Positions 24,217 to 31,132 of a stretch of 64,000 bases of DNA are shown in pieces. Each line of letters starts with the position of its first letter. The stretch's first letter is position 1. The stretch spans positions 1 through 64,000 of the forward strand of contig CAUGOD010000008.1 of the NCBI GenBank assembly GCA_959601025.1. Reading direction: 5' to 3'. The position numbers were made by a program, and so were the translations under genes. The notes beneath the pieces were generated by a model. It had not been told where the DNA came from. It saw only the letters and a list, made by a program, of their open reading frames with translations, and did no database searches. The DNA is from an uncultured Oscillospiraceae bacterium (lineage in GTDB: Bacteria > Bacillota > Clostridia > Oscillospirales > Acutalibacteraceae).

Positions 24217-25031
24217 CGCCCGTTCCCTCCTTATTGCCCCGGCCCTTTACTCTTCATGCTATGTCCGGTTCGGTCAAAATATGAGGGGAGCGGCGCGAGG
24301 GAATGCCTTCGGGACAGGTTCGGAATTAACATGACTTACATTTTTTTGCTTCGATAACGATCGTGCTTTGCTATTTAACATGGTTTCCATTCTTGTTTCA
24401 TCATCCGTTTCTTCATCATAAAAATATTCAAAAATCGGGGTTCCCTTTATCAATTCCATTGAACAACCCACATAATTTGTATAATCATCCGGTTCTATTA
24501 TTCCATTTTATGTTCGCGTCTTCAGTTAAAGAATTTTCGACAAGCAATTAACCCTTTTATAAATTGTCGCTCCCATGAAACATCCCAAAAAAGCCGAGAA
24601 TAATTCCTCCAATAATTAAGCACATACTAAAATAGGTAAAAAATAGATCGTCAGCAAAATTGAGATTCGCAGTCATTACTTGCGTCGCTTTTATGATACA
24701 ACCACTAAGTAATAGAAAACCGCCAAAAATTGTCTTCTTCAAAATCAGTCCCTCCCTATCAGTTTTCCTGTATTTTCCTATTAAAATTAAAACACAGTTT
24801 TTTGTTTATGTAAATAGATAGTAAAACTGCAGAAAGGCCGGAGAACTCGGAGAACCCGGAAAGTCAAAAACACCAAAAACAGAAAACCCGAAAAGTGGAA
24901 AATACTTGACGAAAGCGGCGCTCTGTTATAAAGTTATATATAAATATTTTCCTGACGGAATCCACATACTATCGTGGATTTCATGGGCTTTGCCGGACAG
25001 GAAAACCAAAGGAATGACGGGAGAGACGCAG
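24217..25031. other. AT-rich intergenic patch with one small gene and a possible gene remnant
   Basis: Base composition falls sharply compared with the flanking genes. Apart from the small gene at 24557-24742 there is a minus-strand open stretch at about 24274-24510 (containing YTNYVGCSMELIKG then FEYFYDEETDDE) with no clear start or ribosome-binding site; it is most likely a remnant or chance frame. A TTGACG/TATAAA pair at 24906/24927 (15-bp spacing) may be a weak promoter for the dehydrogenase at 25032. Local A-rich purine repeats occur at 24835-24900. Confidence 0.6.
24557..24742 (-). CDS. Small membrane protein in a low-GC patch
   Basis: 61 residues from a TTG start preceded by AGGGAGGG at 7 bases. 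The N-terminus (KKTIFGGFLLLSGC) looks like a lipoprotein signal with LLSGC as lipobox, or simply a first membrane span; a second hydrophobic segment (about 36-53, YFSMCLIIGGIILGFFGMF) follows. No family is recognised. Codon use is much more AT-rich than its neighbours, consistent with recent acquisition. Confidence 0.5.
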   Translation of the reverse strand: MKKTIFGGFLLLSGCIIKATQVMTANLNFADDLFFTYFSMCLIIGGIILGFFGMFHGSDNL

Positions 25032-26165
25032 ATGAACGTTTGCATTATCGGCGGGGGGAACATCGGGTCGGGCATTGCCGCCTGCGCGGCAAAAAACGGA
25101 CACAGCGTGCGTGTTTTCGCATCCCGGTTCGCGGAATTCGACCCGGTTCTCCGGGCGACCGATCCAACCACCGGCGAATCCTTTTCGGCGGCGATTGATT
25201 TTGCCACCAGCGACTTGAAGCGGGCGCTCTCCGGGGCTGATGTGATCTGCGTCACCTATCCCTCCTTCATGATGCGGGATATTTTTCTGCAAATCCGGGA
25301 CACGCTGGAGACACCCTCCCGGATTGGCGTTTTTCCCGGCACGGGCGGAGCGGAATTCTTTGCCGGGCCGCTTCTGGAAAGCGGCCACACCTTCTTCGGG
25401 CTGGACCGAGTTCCCTACGTCTCCCGGCTGGAGCAATACGGGAAAGCGGTGTCGCTGTCCAAAAAGCCGTCGGTCCGAGTCGCCGCCCTCCCCGGGGATA
25501 AGACCGAAGAGCTGTGCGGAATCTGCGAGCAAATTTTGGACGTGCGCTGCCTGCCGCTTCGGAATTATCTGACCATTACCTTCACCCCCTCCAATCCGAT
25601 CCTGCACCCCGCACGAAGCTATACCCTCTTTTCCGATTACCGGGAGGGCATGGTTTACCCGAGGAAATTCAAATTCTACCGGGAATGGACGATGGCGGCG
25701 TCGGAAACGCTGATTCGCCTGGACGAAGAGCTGCAGAGCATCTGCCGCGCGCTGGACGAAATCGATCTGAGTGAGGTGATCCCGGTCACCACCCATTACG
25801 AGTCCTATACGCCGGAAGAGATGACGCACAAGCTGACCAGCATCCGCTCTCTGGCGGACATCGACGCGCCGATGAAGGCCGTGCCGGGCGGCTATGCGCC
25901 GGACTTCGCCTCCCGGTATTTCACGGAAGACGTTCCTTTCGGCCTTTGTGTGCTGAAGGGCTTTGCCTACGCCCTTGGACTCCCCACGCCCTGCATGGAC
26001 GAGGTGATCCTCTGGAGCCAGAGAATGATGGGCAAGCGCTATATTGACGAGGACGGGACGCCGGCCGCCGACTTTGCCGAAACCACGGCGCCGCAAACGT
26101 TCGGCATTACCTGTAAAGAGGATATCTATCGCTATTATCGGCGGCTTCCGGGAACAACAGCCTGA
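25032..26165 (+). CDS. NAD/NADP octopine/nopaline dehydrogenase family protein
   Basis: 377 residues. Opine dehydrogenases join an amino acid to a 2-oxo acid by reductive amination, or run in reverse. The N-terminal Rossmann domain starts at residue 1 with CIIGGGNIGSGIAACAAKNGHSV. The C-terminal octopine-dehydrogenase domain has TITFTPSNPILHPARSY (about 180, with the catalytic His region), VTTHYESYTPEEMTHKLTSIRSLADIDAPMK and FTEDVPFGLCVLKGFAYALG. The amino and keto acid partners are unknown. The start codon follows a weak GGGAGAG site; upstream frame sequence lies in the AT-rich patch. It is a single gene with a terminator after it. Confidence 0.82.
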   Translation: MNVCIIGGGNIGSGIAACAAKNGHSVRVFASRFAEFDPVLRATDPTTGESFSAAIDFATSDLKRALSGADVICVTYPSFMMRDIFLQIRDTLETPSRIGVFPGTGGAEFFAGPLLESGHTFFGLDRVPYVSRLEQYGKAVSLSKKPSVRVAALPGDKTEELCGICEQILDVRCLPLRNYLTITFTPSNPILHPARSYTLFSDYREGMVYPRKFKFYREWTMAASETLIRLDEELQSICRALDEIDLSEVIPVTTHYESYTPEEMTHKLTSIRSLADIDAPMKAVPGGYAPDFASRYFTEDVPFGLCVLKGFAYALGLPTPCMDEVILWSQRMMGKRYIDEDGTPAADFAETTAPQTFGITCKEDIYRYYRRLPGTTA

Positions 26166-26200
26166 GGTTCGGGTACAGATTCCGGTATATATAGCCATTG

Positions 26201-26244
26201 AAAAGCCAGGGGAAACGGTGATATCACCCTTTCCCCTGGCTTTT
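26201..26244. terminator. Bidirectional terminator
   Basis: AAAAGCCAGGGGAAA pairs with its full complement around a 14-base loop, between the convergent dehydrogenase and thioredoxin genes, with T4/A4 on either strand. Confidence 0.88.
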
Positions 26245-26270
26245 CCGCTGGATAGCCCGAGATAGCCTGT

Positions 26271-26597
26271 TCAGCCCAGCAATGCGTCGATTTTGCTGGT
26301 ATACGCGCCGATGGGACGCAGGCCGATCTCGGTGTGAACCGGCTTCCCCCCGCGAAACAGCATGACGGTAGGAATGGACTGAATGCGGTACCGCTCCGCC
26401 AGCTCCGGCTGCTCGTCAACGTTTACCTTAGCCACCGCGAGGCGGCCGGCGTACTGCTCGCCCAACTGCTCGATCACCGGGGCGAGCATCCGGCAGGGCA
26501 TGCACCATTCGGCCCAGAAATCCACCAGCACCGGCAGTTCCCCGCCGAGCAGGGCGTCGAATTCACTGACATTCGGATGTACAATCGTTGTCGACAT
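26271..26597 (-). CDS. trxA: Thioredoxin with a WCMPC active site
   Basis: 108 residues with a complete thioredoxin fold: FWAEWCMPCRM (Cys32/Cys35), the buried Asp equivalent in VLVDFW, KVNVDEQPELAERY, and the cis-proline in SIPTVMLFRGG. The active site has Met in place of the usual Gly (WCGPC), which should shift the redox potential or partner choice. It lies downstream of a thioredoxin reductase-like gene in the same direction, about 120 bp away, and is the likely partner. AAAGG is present before the ATG. Confidence 0.92.
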   Translation of the reverse strand: MSTTIVHPNVSEFDALLGGELPVLVDFWAEWCMPCRMLAPVIEQLGEQYAGRLAVAKVNVDEQPELAERYRIQSIPTVMLFRGGKPVHTEIGLRPIGAYTSKIDALLG

Positions 26598-26745
26598 ACC
26601 TTTTCCTTCTTTCTGTCTTTCTGCATATTTGTATAATGATCGGTACCAATTATGGGATACTATGAGAGCGCCTTATATTCTATAAGGGGAGACGGGCAGG
26701 AAACAGACGAAACAGCCGAAATTCCGGAGCATCCGTGTCGCCGCT

Positions 26746-27624
26746 TTATTTCCAGCCGAGCTGGTCAAGATACCGGGCGGCCTGCTGGGCCGCGATCAGG
26801 CCGTCCCCCACCGCGTTGGCGATCTGGAGCGGCGCGCCCACGCAGTCCCCTGCGGCGAAAAGGCCGGGAATATTGGTTTCCATCCGCCGGTTGACCTCCA
26901 CAAAGCCGTCCGCCATAGCAAGCCCATCGATCAGGGCCGCCGGCGCGATAGCGGGACGGAGGATAAAGACCGCGTCGGTTTCCTTCCGCACGGATTCCCC
27001 CGGGGCCGTTTCGATCCGGGCGGCCGTCACCCGGCCGTCCTCTCCTTCCACGGCAGCCAGCCGGCCGGAAAGGAAGGGGATATCTTCCCCCAGGTCTTCA
27101 GGGCGTTCTCCCCGGGAAACGTAAGACGCCTGCACGCCGATACTCTTCAGGAAACCCGCTTCCTCCGCCGCATCGGGAGCCAGCCCCCACACCACGGCCC
27201 TTTTCCCGCGATACAGCATCCCATCGCAGGTAGCGCAGTAGCTGACCCCGTGACCGAGGTACTCCGTTTCTCCCGGCGCCGGCTTCGCCTTGGCCACGCC
27301 GGTGGTCAGGATCACCGCCCCGGCCTCCACGATCCGGCCGCTGAAATTCGCCATAAAGGCCCCGTTAAAGGGAAGGATATTGGAAACCCGCCCCTTTTCC
27401 GGGACGACCCCCATCGCGGCGGCGTGCTCCTCGAATCTTTTCATCAGTTCGGGACCGGTGAGATGGTACAGGCCGAGATAGTTGTCGATCCGCTCCGCTC
27501 TGGCCAGCACGGTGTGCTCGCCGGAAAGAACCCGCACCGTCTTTCCCCGGGCGACGGCGTTGATGGCGGCGGAAAGGCCGGCCGGCCCCGCGCCGATCAC
27601 CAGGATATCGGCTTTCTTATCCAT
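26746..27624 (-). CDS. Thioredoxin reductase-like flavoprotein lacking a canonical NAD(P)H motif
   Basis: 292 residues. The FAD domain begins with ILVIGAGPAGLSAA (residues 7-20) and the redox-active disulfide is CATC (130-133), as in TrxB. The C-terminal FAD signature GLFAAGDCVGAPLQIANAVGDGLIAA is intact. In the second nucleotide domain, where NADPH-dependent enzymes have GGGDSAxEEA, this protein reads GLAPDAAEEA (147-156), and the usual HRRxxxR is not seen (SYVSRGER). This resembles the ferredoxin- or flavin-type thioredoxin reductases of clostridia (FFTR/DFTR). It overlaps the HxlR regulator by 8 bases and is followed by trxA. Confidence 0.85.
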   Translation of the reverse strand: MDKKADILVIGAGPAGLSAAINAVARGKTVRVLSGEHTVLARAERIDNYLGLYHLTGPELMKRFEEHAAAMGVVPEKGRVSNILPFNGAFMANFSGRIVEAGAVILTTGVAKAKPAPGETEYLGHGVSYCATCDGMLYRGKRAVVWGLAPDAAEEAGFLKSIGVQASYVSRGERPEDLGEDIPFLSGRLAAVEGEDGRVTAARIETAPGESVRKETDAVFILRPAIAPAALIDGLAMADGFVEVNRRMETNIPGLFAAGDCVGAPLQIANAVGDGLIAAQQAARYLDQLGWK

Positions 27625-28102
27625 GGGACGTCTCCTCTTTTCTCACCACCGGCATTTCCCTCCCAGCCTGCCCAGCCGCCTCGCGGACCCCAAGCTCGCC
27701 GCCGTCCACCGCGCTCCGGCAGTGGGGGCAATAATACCGGTGCTCCACCGGATGGCCGCAGACTTCATGCACCAGCTTTTTATAGCAGGTTGTCAGGTGT
27801 TTCTCACCCCAGAGGATCAGCGCGTTGAATACATCCTCCAGGTCCATCCCCTGTTCGGTGAGGGAATACCGGTAGCGGGGCGGATGCTCCTGATACAGCT
27901 CGCTGTACACAAGGCCGTCCCCCTCCAGCGTCTTCAGCCGTTCCGAAAGAAGGTTGCTGGGGATGCCCTCCAGGCTTTCCTGCAGCTCCTTATAGGTGCT
28001 GCAGCCGATCAGCAGCCGGTGCAGGATCAGCAGGGACCATTTGTCCCCGATCAGGTTGAGGGTCTGGGCAATATTGCAGGGGAGGGAATAGGCGTTTTTC
28101 AT
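27617..28102 (-). CDS. HxlR-family transcriptional regulator
   Basis: 161 residues with the HxlR/YodB winged helix: CNIAQTLNLIGDKWSLLILHRLL (9-31), the recognition region IPSNLLSERLKTLEGDGLVYSELY (47-70) and the wing RYRYSLTEQG (76-85). Cys9 in the YodB/HypR position suggests thiol-based redox sensing. Unlike most HxlR proteins it carries a C-terminal extension with C115 and a CPHC pair (125/128) that could bind zinc. It precedes and overlaps the thioredoxin reductase-like gene, so it probably regulates this redox unit. A good promoter lies at 28227-28255. Confidence 0.88.
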   Translation of the reverse strand: MKNAYSLPCNIAQTLNLIGDKWSLLILHRLLIGCSTYKELQESLEGIPSNLLSERLKTLEGDGLVYSELYQEHPPRYRYSLTEQGMDLEDVFNALILWGEKHLTTCYKKLVHEVCGHPVEHRYYCPHCRSAVDGGELGVREAAGQAGREMPVVRKEETSHG

Positions 28103-28226
28103 CGAATATGACCTGCTTTCCGTCGTAGAGGACGGCGGACGCGGGAGAGCCGGGAAAATCGGGCGGGCCGGGACAAATTTCCGGAGAGACCGCCCGCTGA
28201 GCGCCGCCGGTTTTTTGGTTGTCTAT

Positions 28227-28255
28227 ATACTATCGTATTCAATTTATTTTGTCAA
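28227..28255 (-). promoter_or_regulatory. Promoter of the hxlR-reductase unit
   Basis: On the minus strand TTGACA (28250-28255) and TAGTAT (28227-28232) are exactly 17 bp apart, about 125 bp before the regulator start. The rest of 28103-28447 holds a pyrimidine-rich tract with repeated CCTTCTCTAT near 28300-28340 and nothing else I can name. Confidence 0.7.
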
Positions 28256-28447
28256 GTTACTTCTTTTTGTAAAGTTTTTTTATTCTTTTTCCGCCCCTTC
28301 TTTTCCCCTTCTCTATCCCTTCTCTATCCCTTCTCCACCCCTTGCCTTCCTTATGTTCAAAAAACCGGCTGTTTTTGTGTAATATGTTAAAATAAGGGGC
28401 CTAAATATTAATTTTGTGGAAATTGTTTATTGAAACCTCCTGAACTA

Positions 28448-28476
28448 TTGCAAATTTCACGCATATACTATATAAT
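28448..28476 (+). promoter_or_regulatory. Promoter of glycogen phosphorylase
   Basis: TTGCAA at 28448 and TATAAT at 28471 with 17-bp spacing, about 95 bp before the glgP start. Confidence 0.78.
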
Positions 28477-28519
28477 GAACCTCAGCAGGCTATGCTCAGG
28501 CCGCGCTATGGAAATAAGA

Positions 28520-28550
28520 CGCCGCCGACCTTGTGAAACAAGCGGCGGCG
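28520..28550 (+). promoter_or_regulatory. 5'-leader hairpin of glgP
   Basis: CGCCGCCG pairs with CGGCGGCG around a 15-base loop inside the predicted leader, ending a few bases before the AGGAAAGGA ribosome-binding site. It may affect initiation or mRNA stability; it has no T-run, so it is not a simple terminator. Confidence 0.45.
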
Positions 28551-28569
28551 GTTCAGGAAAGGAACGGTC

Positions 28570-31074
28570 ATGATGGCTGAAAAAACGAATAAGGGGAAAA
28601 GGGCGTCCCTCTCAAAGGCCGCGCAAGCTGCGCCGGCGGCTTCCTCCGCTGCCGGACGTCCCGCCATGACGGAAGCGGAGCTTGCAGAAAAGCTGTCCGC
28701 CAAGCTGCTGCATAACTTCTCGGTACAGCCGGAAGGCGCGACCGACGAAAACTTCTATAACGCACTGGTTCTGGTCCTCCGTGACCTCATGCGCAGCAAA
28801 CGGGTGGATTATATTGCCAAGGCCCATAAGCAGAATTCCCGTCAGGTATATTACCTGTGCATGGAATTCCTGATGGGCCGCTCTCTGAAAAACACGCTGT
28901 ACAACCTCAACCTGACCGAAGAGGCCCGCCGCGTCCTGGCGAAATACGATGTGAAGCTGGACGCGCTGTACGAGCTGGAGCCGGACGCGGGACTGGGCAA
29001 CGGCGGCCTGGGCCGGCTGGCGGCCTGCTTCCTGGATGGCCTGGCCACCGAATCCATCCCGGCGATTGGGTATTCCCTGCTGTACGAGTACGGCATCTTC
29101 CGCCAGAAGCTGGTGGACGGCTGGCAGACCGAGCTGCCCGACTTCTGGCTGCCGGGCGGAGAAAGCTGGCTGCTTCCCCGGCCGGAGCTGACCAAAAAGG
29201 TGAAATTCGACGGAGAAATCCGGGAATGGTGGGACGGCGGCTATCATCATGTGGAGCACGAAAATGCCAATGTGGTCCTCGCCCAGCCCTATGATCTGAT
29301 GGTCGCCGGCAAGGACGGGAAGGGGGTCTCCACCCTCCGGCTGTGGCGTTCCACCTCCCCGGGGATGGATATGTCCCTGTTCAACCAGGGCGATTATATG
29401 CGCGCCATGGAGCAGAAGGCCATGGCGGAGGTCATCACCCAGGTGCTGTACCCGGCCGACAACCACCGCGAGGGCAAGTCCCTGCGGCTTTCCCAGCAGT
29501 ATTTCCTGGTATCCGCCTCGGTGCAGGACATCGTCCGCCGCCACCTTGAGGAGTACGGCTCGATGGACACCCTGCCCGAGATGACCGCCATCCATATCAA
29601 CGACACCCATCCCACCCTCGCCATTCCCGAGCTGATGCGCATTCTGCTGGACGAATGCGGCTACGGCTGGGACCCGGCGTGGGATATCGTCACCCGCACG
29701 GTGGCCTACACCAACCACACCGTTATGGCCGAGGCGCTGGAATGCTGGCCGGAGGACCTCTTCCGCCAGCGCCTGCCCCGCATTTATCAGATCGTCTGCG
29801 AAATCAACAACCGTTTCAGCGAGCAGATGATGCAGGAAACCGGCGGGGATAAAGAAAAGGTCGGCCGAATGGCGATTATCAGCTACGGCGTGATCAAGAT
29901 GGCCAACCTCTGCGTGGCGGCCGCCCATTCGGTGAACGGCGTTTCCAGGCTGCACAGCGAAATCCTGAAAAACGACGTGTTCCACGACCAGTATACCATG
30001 ATGCCGGAGAAGTTTGGCAACGTGACCAACGGCATCGCCCACCGCCGCTGGCTGTGCCAGGCCAACCCCGGCCTGACCCGCTTTATTACGGACAAGATCG
30101 GGGACGGCTTCGTGCTGGACGCGGCGGAGCTGTCGAAGCTCCGCCCCTATGCCGACGACTCCGCGGCGCTGGACGATTTCCTGAAGATCAAGCGGGAAAA
30201 CAAGGTCCGGCTGGCGGAATATATCCGGGAGAACAACGGCGTCACGGTCGACCCGGACTCGATTTTCGACGTGCAGGTGAAGCGTCTGCACGAGTATAAG
30301 CGCCAGCATCTGAACGCGCTGCATATCCTGCACACCTACCTTACCCTCAAGGAAAACCCGGGCATGGATTTCGTCCCCCGCACCTATTTGTTCGGCGCGA
30401 AATCCGCCCCCGGCTATTACCTGGCCAAGGAGATCATCCGCTTTATCTGCGCGCTGGGGAAGGAGATCGACAGCGATCCGGCGGTGCGGGATAAGCTGAA
30501 GGTGGTATATCTGGAGGACTACCGCGTAACGCTGGCCGAGCTGCTGATGCCGGCGGCCGACATCAGCGAGCAGATTTCCCTTGCGGGAACCGAGGCGAGC
30601 GGTACCGGCAACATGAAGCTGATGATGAACGGCGCGGTCACTCTTGGCACTATGGACGGCGCGAATGTGGAAATCTATGAGGCGGTCGGACCGGATAACA
30701 TCTTCATTTTCGGCATGACCGTGCGGGAGGTGGAGGAGCTCAAGCAGCGGGGCGGCTATAATCCGCAGGCGCTGTATACCGGCAACCCCCACATCCACCG
30801 CGCCATCGACGCCATGTTCCAGGGCTTCGGCGGCCGGGCCTACAGCGAGGTGGCTGGTTCCATCGCCAACGCCGACCCGTATATGGTGCTGGCTGATTTC
30901 GAGGACTACGCCCGCGCGCAGGCGCTCTCGGCGCAGACCTATGCCGACCGGCGGAAATGGGCCCGCATGGCGCTGACCAACACGGCGGAAAGCGGCGTCT
31001 TCGCCTCCGACCGCTCCATCCGCGACTACGCGGAAAAGATATGGCGCTGCCGCCCGGTAAAAGGGATGGAATAA
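28570..31074 (+). CDS. glgP: Glycogen/starch phosphorylase
   Basis: 834 residues. It releases glucose 1-phosphate from alpha-1,4-glucan ends using pyridoxal phosphate. Clear landmarks are EPDAGLGNGGLGRLAACFLDG (about 137), HINDTHPTLAIPELMRIL (about 341), VTNGIAHRRWL (about 483), VKRLHEYKRQHLN (about 570) and the PLP-lysine region GTGNMKLMMNGAVTLGTMDGAN (about 677-698). The N-terminal 35 residues are an Ala/Lys/Ser-rich extension with no known role. Length is normal for GlgP/MalP. It has its own promoter, leader hairpin and terminator and is not beside other glg genes. Confidence 0.96.
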   Translation: MMAEKTNKGKRASLSKAAQAAPAASSAAGRPAMTEAELAEKLSAKLLHNFSVQPEGATDENFYNALVLVLRDLMRSKRVDYIAKAHKQNSRQVYYLCMEFLMGRSLKNTLYNLNLTEEARRVLAKYDVKLDALYELEPDAGLGNGGLGRLAACFLDGLATESIPAIGYSLLYEYGIFRQKLVDGWQTELPDFWLPGGESWLLPRPELTKKVKFDGEIREWWDGGYHHVEHENANVVLAQPYDLMVAGKDGKGVSTLRLWRSTSPGMDMSLFNQGDYMRAMEQKAMAEVITQVLYPADNHREGKSLRLSQQYFLVSASVQDIVRRHLEEYGSMDTLPEMTAIHINDTHPTLAIPELMRILLDECGYGWDPAWDIVTRTVAYTNHTVMAEALECWPEDLFRQRLPRIYQIVCEINNRFSEQMMQETGGDKEKVGRMAIISYGVIKMANLCVAAAHSVNGVSRLHSEILKNDVFHDQYTMMPEKFGNVTNGIAHRRWLCQANPGLTRFITDKIGDGFVLDAAELSKLRPYADDSAALDDFLKIKRENKVRLAEYIRENNGVTVDPDSIFDVQVKRLHEYKRQHLNALHILHTYLTLKENPGMDFVPRTYLFGAKSAPGYYLAKEIIRFICALGKEIDSDPAVRDKLKVVYLEDYRVTLAELLMPAADISEQISLAGTEASGTGNMKLMMNGAVTLGTMDGANVEIYEAVGPDNIFIFGMTVREVEELKQRGGYNPQALYTGNPHIHRAIDAMFQGFGGRAYSEVAGSIANADPYMVLADFEDYARAQALSAQTYADRRKWARMALTNTAESGVFASDRSIRDYAEKIWRCRPVKGME

Positions 31075-31090
31075 AATATTGTTATAAAGA

Positions 31091-31129
31091 AAGGAAGCCC
31101 ACAGGAGAATTCCTGCGGGCTTCCTTTTT
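31091..31129. terminator. Terminator between glgP and the anti-sigma gene
   Basis: AAGGAAGCCC.CAGGA pairs with TCCTG.GGGCTTCCTT followed by TTTT; the two genes converge here and may share it. Confidence 0.88.
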
Positions 31130-31132
31130 ACA

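Noticed and set aside
28300..28345. Pyrimidine-rich repeated tract (CCTTCTCTAT) as a regulatory site
   Set aside because: Low-complexity sequence; nothing ties it to a binding protein.
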